Counted from the first letter of the stretch, positions 1 to 8,518 are shown. The stretch is DNA of 21,076 bases from Moraxellaceae bacterium (GCA_002402125.1 NVVG01000062.1:1-21076), one strand, 5' to 3'. Notes: generated from the letters alone by a model not told the origin. Translations and numbers: made by a program.

Positions 1-245
1 TCTGCGCCCATCGCCGCCAAGTCGCTTAAGTTAACCGCAAGCGCTTTAAAACCCACATCATAAGCAGTGGTGTTTTCTGGAAAGTGAACACCTGAAATAA
101 GAGTATCGGTAGAAACAACTAACTGTGCATTTGGAGGGGGTTGTAAAATGGCGCAATCATCACCGATACCAAGCACTACACCGCCTCCGCTGCATTTTGC
201 TGCGAGAGAGGTGAAATATGCTTGGATCAGTTCAAATTCATTCAT
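1..245 (-). CDS. thiL: Thiamine-monophosphate kinase, N-terminal part (cut by window edge)
   Basis: ThiL phosphorylates thiamine monophosphate to thiamine diphosphate, the last step of thiamine cofactor synthesis, in the cytoplasm. About 81 residues are visible, beginning MNEFELIQAYF. They carry the family's N-terminal signatures: GIGDDCA (nucleotide/metal-binding aspartates), STDTLISGVHFP, and a GFKALAVNLSDLAAMGA stretch. The ATG at 245 is the best start; an in-frame TTG four codons upstream is the only alternative before a stop. The Shine-Dalgarno sequence is weak. It is the last visible gene of the nrdR-rib-nusB operon, 59 bp after nusB, the usual place for thiL in gammaproteobacteria. The C-terminus lies off the left edge. 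Confidence 0.95.
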   Translation of the reverse strand, partial: MNEFELIQAYFTSLAAKCSGGGVVLGIGDDCAILQPPPNAQLVVSTDTLISGVHFPENTTAYDVGFKALAVNLSDLAAMGA

Positions 246-270
246 GGCTGCATCCAATGAGCGATATCAA

Positions 271-285
271 ATTGGCCGGGCCAAT
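271..285. other. 15-bp near-perfect palindrome between nusB and thiL
   Basis: The bases read ATTGGCC-G-GGCCAAT, a 7-bp inverted repeat about one central base, in the 59-bp gap between the nusB stop and the thiL start. As RNA it could form only a five-bp stem with a CCGGG loop and has no following T-run, so it is not a convincing terminator. It could be a protein-binding dyad or chance. Confidence 0.35.
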
Positions 286-304
286 GAGACAGGTATCAAC
301 AACA

Positions 305-805
305 CTACTTTTTAGGAGACGCTTTTCTTTCTCGAAAATCACGCACTTCCGCCATACGCAGAGCTTGTGAGGCCTTATCCAAAATACCATTTACATATTT
401 ATGGCTTTCGGTCGCTCCAAAGGTTTTGGCTAGCTCAACACCTTCGTTGATAACAACACGATACGGAACATCCAAGCGCTTTAATAATTCAAAGATTCCA
501 ATACGCAAGATAGCCAGCTCGACTTGATCGAGGTCTTTCTTGTCTCTATCTAAATATTTCTCAAAGGCTCCATCAATATCACCGAGATTTGTTGGTATCT
601 CGTGCAGCAAGGTATGAAAAAAATCACCATCAGTTTTTTTGAAGTCGTTCTCTGTACGAAACTGTACTTCAATGTCCGTTAAGTTGGCACCGGTCATCTG
701 CCATTGATATAACGCTTGCACAGCAAACCGGCGCGCCTTTTTACGGGCCGATGGTTTTGCTGCCATTGGTTTGGGGGTTGCTTTTTGTTTTGGTTTATCA
801 CTCAC
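305..805 (-). CDS. nusB: Transcription antitermination factor NusB
   Basis: NusB pairs with ribosomal protein S10 (NusE) on boxA RNA and supports antitermination of rRNA operons. The 166-residue product is longer than the usual ~140 because of a basic, low-complexity N-terminal extension of about 22 residues. After this come the typical ARRFAVQALYQWQMTG helix, the central DLDQVELAILRIGIFELL segment and the C-terminal VVINEGVELAKTFGATESHKYVNGILD signature region. The start is GTG, nine bases after the ribH stop. The ribH stop itself overlaps a TAGGT that can act as the ribosome site, suggesting translational coupling. An ATG at residue 14 is a less likely alternative start. Placement between ribH and thiL is the classical gammaproteobacterial arrangement. 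Confidence 0.96.
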   Translation of the reverse strand: MSDKPKQKATPKPMAAKPSARKKARRFAVQALYQWQMTGANLTDIEVQFRTENDFKKTDGDFFHTLLHEIPTNLGDIDGAFEKYLDRDKKDLDQVELAILRIGIFELLKRLDVPYRVVINEGVELAKTFGATESHKYVNGILDKASQALRMAEVRDFRERKASPKK

Positions 806-814
806 AATAACGAC

Positions 815-1291
815 CTACGCTTCTAGGTTGCGAAGTAAACTAACCATTTCCAACGCACCTAATGCTGCTTCGGCGCCTTTGTTACCTGCTTTGGTACCTG
901 AACGCTCTATTGCTTGCTCGATGCTATCGACTGTCAACACGCCAAAAGCGACAGGAATATCGGTATCCAAACTTACCGTTGCTAACCCTTTTACACATTC
1001 ACCGGCAACATATTCAAAATGCGGCGTGCCACCACGAATTACCGCACCTAGTGCTACGATTGCATCGGGCTTACGAATTTGGGCGACCTTCTTTACCGCT
1101 AATGGTAATTCAAATGCGCCAGGCACTCGAATGATCTCAATATCTTTTTCGGCAATGCCGTGACGTACCAGCGCGTCCACGGCCCCATCCACCAAGCTCT
1201 CTACCACAAAGCTGTTAAACCGTCCGACAACTAACGCAAAACGTGCAGAAATAGGGCGAAAATCACCTTCAATTGTTTTGATATTACTCAT
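815..1291 (-). CDS. ribH: 6,7-dimethyl-8-ribityllumazine synthase
   Basis: RibH condenses 5-amino-6-ribitylaminouracil with 3,4-dihydroxy-2-butanone 4-phosphate to give the lumazine precursor of riboflavin. At 158 residues it has family length. Visible signatures are [11 protein letters not shown] near residue 23, the [15 protein letters not shown] segment near 56, the [14 protein letters not shown] catalytic region with the proton-transfer histidine at about residue 91, and the C-terminal [14 protein letters not shown] helix. The ATG at 1291 is preceded by AAGG at a suitable distance. It lies 18 bp after ribBX, in the same operon, upstream of nusB. Confidence 0.98.
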   Translation of the reverse strand: MSNIKTIEGDFRPISARFALVVGRFNSFVVESLVDGAVDALVRHGIAEKDIEIIRVPGAFELPLAVKKVAQIRKPDAIVALGAVIRGGTPHFEYVAGECVKGLATVSLDTDIPVAFGVLTVDSIEQAIERSGTKAGNKGAEAALGALEMVSLLRNLEA

Positions 1292-1309
1292 GAGCCAATT
1301 ACCTTGTTA

Positions 1310-2440
1310 TTAATCGTTTATATCGTTGCTGCTAATATATTCCGTCACTTCTAGATCAAAACCTGACAGTGCATTAAAGTGCATTGGGGCGCTCAGCAAA
1401 CGCATCTTGCTTACGCCAAGCTGACGTAATATTTGCGCGCCGGTGCCAATATTTCTATATTCGCTTTTACCGTCTATCGTCTGTATTCGATTGGGTCGAC
1501 GCCCGTTGTAAAAACTATCGACAATCTCGCTTACACCCTGCTCTTGAAAGGAATCCCCAAGCAGCAAAATAACACCGGCATCGGATTTTTCAGCCACAAA
1601 ACGCATGACTCGAGGCAAACTCCAGCCAGAACCCTCATGTTTAATGGCGCCAATAAGATCACGTAATGGATCGGCTATATGGACTCGCACATGGGGTTCA
1701 GCCACAGCAGACAAATCACCTTTTACCAACGCCAAGTGGGTTTGATTGTCGATAAGGTCCTGAAACACAAACAGCTGAAAATCTCCGTACTCAGTAGGTA
1801 GAGTATCTTCTCTGATTTTTTCGATTGTCTTTTCATTAAAGGTACGATAGTGAATTAGGTCGGCAATGGTGCCGATTTTTAACCCGTGAGTTTCTGCAAA
1901 GACTTCTAAATCGGGACGACGGGCCATGGTGCCATCTTCATTCATGATTTCAACAATAGCAGCGGCAGGCTCATAACCCGCTAGCCGTGCTAAATCACAT
2001 CCGGCCTCTGTGTGCCCCGCTCTGCGTAACACACCACCTTCTTGTGCCTTTAGCGGAAAGATATGTCCGGGCTGAACAATATCATCCACTTTTGCATCTC
2101 TAGCCACCGCTGCCAGAATCGTTGTGGCTCTATCGGCTGCCGAGATACCGGTAGTGACACCTTCGGCAGCTTCAATGGACATGGTAAAGTTAGTACCATG
2201 CTGGCATTGATTGGAATCAACCATCAACGGCAGCTGCAGCTGCTCACATCGGGCTTGGGTTAGCGTTAAGCAAATAAGCCCTCTCGCATGGGTGGCCATA
2301 AAGTTAATATCTGCTGGGCGCACCATGCTGGCGGCAATGATTAAATCACCTTCATTTTCACGGTCTTCGTCATCCATTAGGACAACCATCTTACCCAAGC
2401 GAATGTCGTTGATCAGTTCTTCTATGGTATTCAGCTTCAT
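1310..2440 (-). CDS. ribBX: 3,4-dihydroxy-2-butanone-4-phosphate synthase with degenerate GTP cyclohydrolase II-like domain (RibBX)
   Basis: The N-terminal half (about residues 1-200) is RibB, which converts ribulose 5-phosphate to dihydroxybutanone phosphate. It carries the acidic DDEDRENEGD metal-binding loop, the THARGLICL segment and GHTEAGCDLARLAG. The C-terminal half resembles GTP cyclohydrolase II, but the zinc-site cysteines of true RibA are gone: the region that should read like ECLTGDVFGSxRCDCG reads IADPLRDLIGAIKHEGSG. This matches the proteobacterial variant called RibBX, whose C-terminal domain lacks cyclohydrolase activity. I chose the ATG at 2440 because AGGA lies seven bases upstream and the protein then begins MKLNTIEELINDIRLG as in Pseudomonas homologues. 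An ATG ten codons earlier (2470) has no ribosome site. A separate ribA is required elsewhere. Confidence 0.95.
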   Translation of the reverse strand: MKLNTIEELINDIRLGKMVVLMDDEDRENEGDLIIAASMVRPADINFMATHARGLICLTLTQARCEQLQLPLMVDSNQCQHGTNFTMSIEAAEGVTTGISAADRATTILAAVARDAKVDDIVQPGHIFPLKAQEGGVLRRAGHTEAGCDLARLAGYEPAAAIVEIMNEDGTMARRPDLEVFAETHGLKIGTIADLIHYRTFNEKTIEKIREDTLPTEYGDFQLFVFQDLIDNQTHLALVKGDLSAVAEPHVRVHIADPLRDLIGAIKHEGSGWSLPRVMRFVAEKSDAGVILLLGDSFQEQGVSEIVDSFYNGRRPNRIQTIDGKSEYRNIGTGAQILRQLGVSKMRLLSAPMHFNALSGFDLEVTEYISSNDIND

Positions 2441-2493
2441 CACTGATTCCTGCGAATAGTTTGTATACATTTATTTTAACAGACCCAAAATGA

Positions 2494-3165
2494 TTATCGA
2501 TTAAGAAAACCATGTTCAGCCAACTGTGCAAGGGTTACTCCTTGCTCTGACCCTGATACCGGATCTGCCGCTTTATCTCCTAAGAGTAGCCGCTCTAAGT
2601 AACGGGCGATAATATCGACTTCCAAATTCACTTCAACCCCTGAGCGCCACAGGTCGACCGTGGTTTCTCCAGAAGTATGGGGTACGATATTTAACGAAAA
2701 TACCGCACCATTAATCTGATTAATGGTCAAACTCACGCCATCGACACAGATCGAGCCTTTTTCTGACAAATACTTTGCCAACTCACGGGGTGCTTCCACT
2801 TGAAGCTGAATCGATCGCGCGTCTTCTTTGCGAGATAAGATTTTACCTAAGCCGTCCACATGACCACTAACAATGTGCCCACCCAGCCGAGTGGTTGGTG
2901 TTAGAGCCTTCTCCAAGTTGACCTTAACGCCAACGGATAATTGCTTAAAACTGGTACGTTTTAATGTTTCTAATGAAACATCGGCCCAAAAGCCATCGCC
3001 TAGCAATTGTACGACAGTCAGGCACACGCCATTAGTCGCGATGCTGTCACCCAGCTTTACGTCAGACAAATCCAGTTTGCCGCTATGTACACGCAACCTG
3101 ACGTCACCACCGCGGGCATCCATTTGAGCCACATGGCCTACCGCTTCAATAATGCCTGTAAACAT
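2494..3165 (-). CDS. ribE: Riboflavin synthase, alpha chain
   Basis: This enzyme dismutates two lumazine molecules to riboflavin and the pyrimidine that RibH reuses. The 223 residues contain the two homologous lumazine-binding barrels: the first begins MFTGIIEAVGHV and includes NGVCLTVV, the second includes GGHIVSGHVDGLG, DGVSLTIN and the NIVPHT segment. The C-terminal tail of about 20 residues is slightly longer than average. An AGGAT lies five bases before the ATG at 3165. It is 20 bp downstream of ribD and 53 bp upstream of the ribBX start. The same gene is called ribC in some genomes. Confidence 0.97.
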   Translation of the reverse strand: MFTGIIEAVGHVAQMDARGGDVRLRVHSGKLDLSDVKLGDSIATNGVCLTVVQLLGDGFWADVSLETLKRTSFKQLSVGVKVNLEKALTPTTRLGGHIVSGHVDGLGKILSRKEDARSIQLQVEAPRELAKYLSEKGSICVDGVSLTINQINGAVFSLNIVPHTSGETTVDLWRSGVEVNLEVDIIARYLERLLLGDKAADPVSGSEQGVTLAQLAEHGFLNR

Positions 3166-3185
3166 TGCTCATCCTATCTCTGCTA

Positions 3186-4382
3186 TTACTCAACCGTATT
3201 GCCAAGTGAGTAGGTAAGACAGACATCGTCACCAACCTGTTTCACCTGTTTTAGCGTTAAGTGTATCTTATCTTTCATAGTATGAATTCCTGGCATCAAC
3301 AACACTGGCCGCGCATCACTACCCATCAGCGTTGGTGCCATATACAACACCCATTCATCCACTAAACCTTGCTGAACAAAGGCCCCTGCGGTGGTTGCGC
3401 CGGTTTCTACTAGAACTTCGTTGACGTCGCGTTGCGCCAACTCTTTTAGCAACGCTAGCAGATCAACCCGCCCCTGTTTGCCATCCTGCGGTAAACACAG
3501 TACCTCGGCGCCTGCAGCTTCTAGAGCTTCTCGCTTAGTTTGATGTTCTTCCGCACACACCACGAGGGTGTTGCCAGGCAGGCTGAGCATTTTTGCCGTT
3601 CGCGGCAGACGCAGGTGGGAATCGAGCACAACACGTAACGGCTGAATCGGTTGTTCTAGGATTACTGGCCACTGATATTGGGTGTTAGAGACATCTGCTG
3701 AATCTGCGTTGAACCCACTATATGGGGGCCAGCTTTCTGGTCGCACGGTGAGCGAAGGATCATCAATGATGACCGACTCGATGCCGGTAATAATCGCCTC
3801 ACTCCGAGCTCGAAGTCGCTGCACGTCTTGCCTTGCGCCACTGCCGGTAATCCACTGGCTTTCACCGGACGCCATAGCAGTACGGCCATCCGCACTCATG
3901 GCAGATTTAACCCTGACCCAGGGCAACCCCGTCGACATACGTTTTACAAACCCTGGATTGAGTTGCTGCGCCTCGTCTGCTAACAAACCACAGGCGACAG
4001 CAATGCCTTGCGCCTGCAACATGTGATGACCATTGCCTGAGACCAGCGGATTAGGGTCTTGCATAGCACTGACAACCCGGGCTAAACCGGCATCAATCAA
4101 GGCTTGGGAACAAGGAGGGGTACGACCGAAATGACTACAGGGTTCGAGAGTGACATAAGCGGTGGCGCCGCGAGCGCGTTCACCGGCTTGCGCTAAGGCA
4201 TTTACCTCGGCGTGGCCTTGACCGGCTATTTGATGCCAGCCCTCGCCAATAATCTGTCCATCGGCAACAATAACACAGCCAACCCGCGGATTTGGGTGGG
4301 TTGTATACAGACCCTGACGTGCTATTTGAATGGCCTGAGCCATATAGCGAGTGTCATCTGTAGAGAAGGCCTGTGTTTTCAT
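3186..4382 (-). CDS. ribD: Bifunctional pyrimidine deaminase / 5-amino-6-(5-phosphoribosylamino)uracil reductase
   Basis: RibD deaminates the GTP-derived diaminopyrimidine and reduces its ribosyl chain. The N-terminal deaminase has the zinc-binding HAE at about residues 57-59 and PCSHFGRTPPCS with cysteines near 82 and 91. The NADPH-dependent reductase domain starts near 155 with WVRVKSAMSADGRTAMASG and contains GESQWITG and DDPSLTVR. At 398 residues it is somewhat longer than E. coli RibD, the extra sequence being a linker after DDPSLTVR. No clear Shine-Dalgarno precedes the ATG at 4382. The next in-frame ATG is at residue 14, but the homology to the family begins near there either way. The 219-bp leader upstream holds a tandem repeat array and a stem-loop. 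Confidence 0.96.
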   Translation of the reverse strand: MKTQAFSTDDTRYMAQAIQIARQGLYTTHPNPRVGCVIVADGQIIGEGWHQIAGQGHAEVNALAQAGERARGATAYVTLEPCSHFGRTPPCSQALIDAGLARVVSAMQDPNPLVSGNGHHMLQAQGIAVACGLLADEAQQLNPGFVKRMSTGLPWVRVKSAMSADGRTAMASGESQWITGSGARQDVQRLRARSEAIITGIESVIIDDPSLTVRPESWPPYSGFNADSADVSNTQYQWPVILEQPIQPLRVVLDSHLRLPRTAKMLSLPGNTLVVCAEEHQTKREALEAAGAEVLCLPQDGKQGRVDLLALLKELAQRDVNEVLVETGATTAGAFVQQGLVDEWVLYMAPTLMGSDARPVLLMPGIHTMKDKIHLTLKQVKQVGDDVCLTYSLGNTVE

Positions 4383-4423
4383 GCCGATAGTTTCATAAAG
4401 AGCGCTGCTTTAAAGCAAATTCA

Positions 4424-4452
4424 TGCAAACTCCCGCATCTTGAGAGTTTGCA
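4424..4452 (-). promoter_or_regulatory. Stem-loop in the ribD leader
   Basis: A perfect 9-bp inverted repeat, TGCAAACTC paired with GAGTTTGCA, encloses an 11-base loop (4433-4443). It lies about 40 bases upstream of the ribD start and is followed, in the direction of transcription, by the 10-bp palindrome GCTTTAAAGC at 4407-4416. There is no T-run, so it is not a simple terminator. It lacks the conserved multi-helix FMN riboswitch core. A role in ribD mRNA stability or translation is inference. Confidence 0.4.
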
Positions 4453-4465
4453 CCGTTAGATATTC

Positions 4466-4558
4466 CGAGCGTTGTACTTTTTCGAGCGTTGTACTTTTCG
4501 AGCGTTGTACTTTTCGAGCGTTGTACTTTTCGAGCGTTGTACTTTTCGAGCATTGTAC
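4466..4558. repeat. Six-copy 16-17 bp tandem repeat between nrdR and ribD
   Basis: On the plus strand the 12-mer CGAGCGTTGTAC occurs at 4466, 4483, 4499, 4515 and 4531, with a sixth diverged copy CGAGCATTGTAC at 4547. The copies are separated by four Ts, except the first spacer, which has five. The period is therefore 16 bp with one 17. The array is non-coding: the nrdR stop is at 4602 and the ribD start at 4382. Read in the operon direction the unit is GTACAACGCTCGAAAA. The copy nearest nrdR reads TACAAT, a good minus-10 hexamer, while the others read TACAAC. The unit length is not a multiple of three, and the near identity of copies points to recent slippage expansion. Confidence 0.9.
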
Positions 4559-4601
4559 CATAAAGCCGACGCAAATCACTGCGTGCAGCCTGGGCGAGCT
4601 A

Positions 4602-5057
4602 TTAATTGCCCTTTTGCAGGCGGTCTATCTCATCCTTAAATTCACTAATATCCTGGAAACTACGATAAACCGAGGCAAACCGCACAAAGGCCACTTCATC
4701 GAGCTCACGCAAGGCTTCCATCACTTGTTCGCCCACCACCTGAGAATCCACTTCGCGCTCTCCCGTGGCTCGCAAGCGGGAACATATGCGATGCACCGCA
4801 GCTTCAATCTGCTCAGTACTAACGGGACGTTTTTCAACAGCACGCTGTATGCCGCTACGCAGTTTATTTTCATCAAATGGCTCGCGCGTACCGTCTTGCT
4901 TGACTATCTTTGGCATCACCAATTCGGCAGTTTCATAAGTAGTGTAACGTTCGCCGCAAGCAATACATTCACGGCGTCGCCTTACCTGCGTGCCATCAGC
5001 CACCAAACGCGAGTCGATCACTTTAGTTTCATTAGCATTACAAAACGGGCAGTACAT
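4602..5057 (-). CDS. nrdR: Transcriptional repressor NrdR
   Basis: NrdR is a zinc-ribbon/ATP-cone repressor of ribonucleotide reductase genes that senses ATP/dATP. With the start at 5057 the protein has 151 residues, beginning MYCPFC, as usual for the family. The zinc ribbon uses cysteines at 3, 6, 31 and 34 (CPFC and CIAC), followed by ERYTTYE. The ATP-cone region runs from about residue 46 ([19 protein letters not shown]) to 136. A TTG five codons upstream is open but lacks support, while GAGG lies nine bases before the ATG. It heads the riboflavin operon, a common association. I see no NrdR-box-like palindrome inside this window. Confidence 0.96.
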   Translation of the reverse strand: MYCPFCNANETKVIDSRLVADGTQVRRRRECIACGERYTTYETAELVMPKIVKQDGTREPFDENKLRSGIQRAVEKRPVSTEQIEAAVHRICSRLRATGEREVDSQVVGEQVMEALRELDEVAFVRFASVYRSFQDISEFKDEIDRLQKGN

Positions 5058-5070
5058 GGCTTTAGTCCTC

Positions 5071-5098
5071 AAAAAAAGGCCACCCTATTGGTAGCCTT
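5071..5098 (-). terminator. Rho-independent terminator or attenuator between glyA and nrdR
   Basis: On the minus strand a 9-bp stem (AAGGCTACC with GGTGGCCTT, one G-U pair) closes a five-base loop and runs into a run of seven Ts. It lies 66 bp after the glyA stop. The T-run ends directly at the GAGG ribosome site of nrdR. It should end most glyA transcripts, but its closeness to nrdR also allows partial readthrough or control of nrdR expression. Confidence 0.75.
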
Positions 5099-5163
5099 CT
5101 CTTCATCCGTTAAATTGGCAGCTGGGAATGTGCCTAATTGCTCCCAAAAGCCCCTAAATTTAT

Positions 5164-6420
5164 CTAGTAACCGTAAACAGGCAGTTTGGCACAAATCACG
5201 CCGACCTTCTCTCTTACTTGATCAATCACAGATTCATTGCTCAAATCGTCCAGAATGTCACACATCCAACCGGCAAGCGCAGTCACGTCATCTTCAGCAA
5301 AACCACGACGAGTCACCGCTGGGGTACCAATACGCAAGCCACTGGTCACGAATGGAGATAACGGATCGTTCGGTACGGCATTCTTATTGACGGTGATATG
5401 TGCACGACCCAAGGCTGCGTCAGCATCTTTACCTGTGATATTTTTGCTAATCAAACTGAGCAAAAACAGGTGATTATCCGTACCATTTGAGACCACATCA
5501 AAACCACGTTCAATGAATACCTTAGCCATCGCCCTGGCATTCACCACGACCTGCTTTTGGTAAGTCTTAAACTCGTCAGTGGCGGCTTCTTTAAAGCAGA
5601 TCGCCTTCGCTGCGATAACATGCATTAGCGGGCCGCCTTGGCCACCTGGGAATACCGCAGAGTTTAGCTTCTTCTCGATCTCGGGATTGGCTTTGGCAAG
5701 AATAAGGCCGCCACGTGGGCCGCCCAATGTTTTATGGGTAGTGGTGGTGGTGACGTCAGCTATTTGTACCGGGTTGGGGTATTCACCCGCAGCAATCAAA
5801 CCGGCAACATGAGCCATATCAACCATGAGATAGGCGCCAACTTCATCGGCTATATCGCGAAAACGCTGCCAATCCATCACTCGAGAATAAGCAGAGAAAC
5901 CGGCGATGATCATTTTTGGCTTATGTTCACGCGCCAAGGCTGCAACCTGATCGTAATCCACTTCACCGGTAGCGTTGTTTAAGCCATATTGCACTGAATT
6001 GTATATTTTGCCAGAAAAGCTCACCTTAGAACCGTGAGTAAGGTGGCCACCGTCCGCTAGGCTCATGCCTAATACCGTGTCACCTGGCTGCAATAGAGCC
6101 ATATAGACTGCTGAGTTGGCTTGTGAGCCAGAGTGAGGCTGAACATTGGCGTAGTCGGCACCAAATAGCGCCTTAACACGGTCAATGGCTAATTGTTCTG
6201 CCACATCCACAAACTCACAACCACCGTAATAACGCTTAAATGGGTAACCTTCGGCGTATTTGTTGGTTAATACAGACCCTTGGGCCTCCATCACCAGCGG
6301 GCTGGTATAGTTTTCAGAAGCGATCAATTCGATGTGCTGCTCCTGACGGCGTTTTTCATTCTCAATGGATTCAGCGATTTCTGGATCAAAATCCGCGATA
6401 GTTAAGTCAGGTGAAAACAT
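5164..6420 (-). CDS. glyA: Serine hydroxymethyltransferase
   Basis: GlyA interconverts serine and glycine using tetrahydrofolate and pyridoxal phosphate, and supplies one-carbon units. The 418 residues are of family length. Visible signatures are [19 protein letters not shown] near residue 31, [16 protein letters not shown] near 58, and the PLP lysine at about residue 230 in [15 protein letters not shown]. The ATG at 6420 is preceded by GGGGA about six bases upstream. It stands alone, divergent from ettA, with a terminator before nrdR. A TAAAAT minus-10-like hexamer lies at 6486-6491 on the minus strand, without a convincing minus-35. Confidence 0.98.
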   Translation of the reverse strand: MFSPDLTIADFDPEIAESIENEKRRQEQHIELIASENYTSPLVMEAQGSVLTNKYAEGYPFKRYYGGCEFVDVAEQLAIDRVKALFGADYANVQPHSGSQANSAVYMALLQPGDTVLGMSLADGGHLTHGSKVSFSGKIYNSVQYGLNNATGEVDYDQVAALAREHKPKMIIAGFSAYSRVMDWQRFRDIADEVGAYLMVDMAHVAGLIAAGEYPNPVQIADVTTTTTHKTLGGPRGGLILAKANPEIEKKLNSAVFPGGQGGPLMHVIAAKAICFKEAATDEFKTYQKQVVVNARAMAKVFIERGFDVVSNGTDNHLFLLSLISKNITGKDADAALGRAHITVNKNAVPNDPLSPFVTSGLRIGTPAVTRRGFAEDDVTALAGWMCDILDDLSNESVIDQVREKVGVICAKLPVYGY

Positions 6421-6697
6421 AGAAAATCCCCAGCAGGTGTTCGTGTAAGTAGTATCAGTAAAGATGTCGACTAAGAAAGGCCGCTATTTTACACAAGTAC
6501 AAGGCATGAGCACATGAAAAAACGCATGATTTGCTGTGATTTCTTCAGATATGGTCTGCCCTTCACTCTGCATGAGGTCATATCAGTAGATTCAGCCCTT
6601 TTCCATCACTCTGGCAATTGCAACCCCCTCCATTCTGGAGTAGCGTAGGCCCCATTTACAGGGCACCTCAAAACTCACCAGGGTAATAATCAATACT
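6421..6697. promoter_or_regulatory. Divergent glyA/ettA promoter region
   Basis: This 277-bp gap must carry both promoters. For glyA, the minus strand shows TAAAAT at 6486-6491 preceded by a TTGTG segment. For ettA, TTGCAA near 6617 with a 17-bp spacer to TAGCGT is only a weak fit. The hexamer GCATGA occurs at 6504, 6524 and 6570, the first two 20 bp apart. I recognise no glycine riboswitch and no PurR operator here. Confidence 0.4.
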
Positions 6698-8368
6698 ATG
6701 GCTCAATATATCTACACCATGAACCGCGTCAGCAAGGTGGTTCCCCCGAAGCGCACCATCCTCAAAGATATCTCACTGTCCTTTTTCCCTGGTGCCAAAA
6801 TTGGCGTGCTTGGACTCAATGGCTCTGGTAAATCCACTTTACTGCGCATCATGGCCGGTTTAGATACCGACATCGACGGTGAAGCTCGCCCACAGACCGG
6901 TATCAAGATTGGTTATCTACCACAGGAACCACAACTTGACTCAAGCAAAGATGTGCGTGGCAATGTTGAAGATGGCGTTCGCGAAATGAAAGATATTTTG
7001 GCGCGCTTCGATGAGGTCAGCATGAAGTTTGCTGAACCCATGAGTGACGATGAAATGAACGCGTTACTGGAAGAGCAAGCCGAGCTACAAAACAAGATTG
7101 ACGCGGGCAACGGCTGGGAGATTGATCGCACCCTAGAAATCGCCGCCGACGCACTTCGCCTGCCACCATGGGAAGCCGACGTCACCAAACTCTCTGGCGG
7201 TGAACAACGCCGCGTTGCGTTATGCCGCTTATTACTGTCTAGCCCAGACATGCTGTTATTGGACGAACCGACCAACCACCTTGATGCCGAAAGTGTCGCC
7301 TGGTTAGAGCGTTATCTACATGACTTCACCGGCACCGTTGTTGCGATCACCCACGATCGTTACTTCCTTGATAACGCGGCACAATGGATCTTGGAATTAG
7401 ACCGTGGCCATGGCATTCCTTACGAAGGTAACTACTCTTCTTGGCTGGAACAAAAAGAACAACGATTAGCGCAAGAATCCAAACAAGAAGTTGCCCGCCT
7501 ACGCAGCATTAAATCTGAATTGGAGTGGGTGCGTTCCAATACCAAGGGCCGCCAATCAAAAAGCAAAGCACGCTTGGCACGCTTTGAAGAGTTGTCACGC
7601 CAAGATGATCAGAAACGTAATGAAACTCAAGAGCTGTACATTCCTGTTGGGCAGCGACTAGGGGATGAAGTTATCGAATTTAAAGGCGTAACCAAAGCCT
7701 TCGATGATAAACTATTGTATGAAGATTTAAGCTTTCGACTGCCTCCTGGTGCCATTGTTGGTGTCATCGGCCCCAACGGTGCGGGTAAGACAACGCTATT
7801 TAAACTTTTCACCGGCGAAGAAAAACCGGACAGCGGAGACATCGTTATTGGCAAGACCGTAAAAATCTCCTATGTTGACCAAAGCCGAGAAGATTTAGAC
7901 GGCAGCAAAACCGTTTGGGAAGAAGTTTCTGGTGGTTTGGACAACATCACGATTGGCAATTTTGAAATGCCCTCTCGAGCATACGTTGGACGTTTTAACT
8001 TTAAGGGTTCGGACCAACAAAAATTCGTCAAAGATTTATCCGGCGGCGAAAGAAACCGCTTGCATTTGTGCAAACTACTTCGTACCGGTGGAAACTTATT
8101 ATTACTGGATGAACCCACCAACGATCTCGACATCGAAACCTTACGCGCCCTAGAAGAAGCCTTGCTTACTTATGCTGGCTGCGCGGTGGTAATTTCTCAC
8201 GACCGTTGGTTCTTAGATAGAGTTTCAACCCATATTATCGATTTTGAAGGTGCTGAAGGCGTGGAGTTTTTTGAAGGAAACTTTACCGAGTATGAGGCTT
8301 ACAAGAAAAAGAAATATGGTGAAGAAGCGACAAAACCCAAACGCATTAAATATAAAAAGATTAGCTAA
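6698..8368 (+). CDS. ettA: Energy-dependent translational throttle protein EttA (ABC-F)
   Basis: EttA is a soluble ABC-F ATPase that binds the ribosomal E site and gates the start of elongation according to the ATP/ADP ratio. The 556 residues match the family in length and ends ([11 protein letters not shown]... to ...[10 protein letters not shown]). Domain one has Walker [10 protein letters not shown] at 39-47, an arm insertion near 95-140, signature LSGGEQRR and Walker [13 protein letters not shown]. The P-site tRNA interaction linker follows near 240-320, with the [16 protein letters not shown] segment. Domain two has [17 protein letters not shown] and [16 protein letters not shown] lies upstream of the ATG. 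It is a single transcription unit with a strong terminator just after the stop. Confidence 0.98.
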   Translation: MAQYIYTMNRVSKVVPPKRTILKDISLSFFPGAKIGVLGLNGSGKSTLLRIMAGLDTDIDGEARPQTGIKIGYLPQEPQLDSSKDVRGNVEDGVREMKDILARFDEVSMKFAEPMSDDEMNALLEEQAELQNKIDAGNGWEIDRTLEIAADALRLPPWEADVTKLSGGEQRRVALCRLLLSSPDMLLLDEPTNHLDAESVAWLERYLHDFTGTVVAITHDRYFLDNAAQWILELDRGHGIPYEGNYSSWLEQKEQRLAQESKQEVARLRSIKSELEWVRSNTKGRQSKSKARLARFEELSRQDDQKRNETQELYIPVGQRLGDEVIEFKGVTKAFDDKLLYEDLSFRLPPGAIVGVIGPNGAGKTTLFKLFTGEEKPDSGDIVIGKTVKISYVDQSREDLDGSKTVWEEVSGGLDNITIGNFEMPSRAYVGRFNFKGSDQQKFVKDLSGGERNRLHLCKLLRTGGNLLLLDEPTNDLDIETLRALEEALLTYAGCAVVISHDRWFLDRVSTHIIDFEGAEGVEFFEGNFTEYEAYKKKKYGEEATKPKRIKYKKIS

Positions 8369-8386
8369 GACTTTTGTTCCAACCAC

Positions 8387-8420
8387 AAAAAAAGGACAAG
8401 TTACTGCTTGTCCTTTTTTT
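8387..8420. terminator. Bidirectional rho-independent terminator
   Basis: A perfect 14-bp inverted repeat (A7-GGACAAG pairing with CTTGTCC-T7) has a six-base loop. It lies 18 bp after the ettA stop. It has an A-run and a T-run on both sides, so it can serve ettA on the plus strand and the convergent small gene at 8519-8722 on the minus strand. Confidence 0.92.
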
Positions 8421-8518
8421 CGCCATAAGAAAACAATCGCAAGCAACATCGAAAACCAAAAATAATGCACTCGCGCTTTTTAATTTGACTCGACCATCAT
8501 CTCTGGCCGGGAATTGTA

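Noticed and set aside
771..1163. 130-codon plus-strand frame opposite nusB/ribH
   Set aside because: It is fully antisense to ribH, which is certain; no ribosome site or family signature.
2441..2470. Longer RibBX start at 2470
   Set aside because: No ribosome site precedes it, while AGGA precedes the ATG at 2440, where homology to RibB begins.
4466..4558. Short CRISPR-like array
   Set aside because: The constant part is 12 bp and the spacers are only four or five Ts; there are no unique spacers and no cas genes.
4383..4601. FMN riboswitch upstream of ribD
   Set aside because: The conserved multi-helix RFN core sequence is not seen; only a single stem-loop and tandem repeats are present.
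4212..5390. A 392-codon open frame on the plus strand across the ribD leader, nrdR and the end of glyA
   Set aside because: It runs antisense to two clear genes and through the tandem repeat. Its composition is an antisense shadow and no domain is recognisable.
8225..8470. 81-codon minus-strand frame over the end of ettA and its terminator
   Set aside because: It overlaps ettA coding sequence and passes through the terminator stem; its hydrophobic residues come from T-rich antisense sequence.
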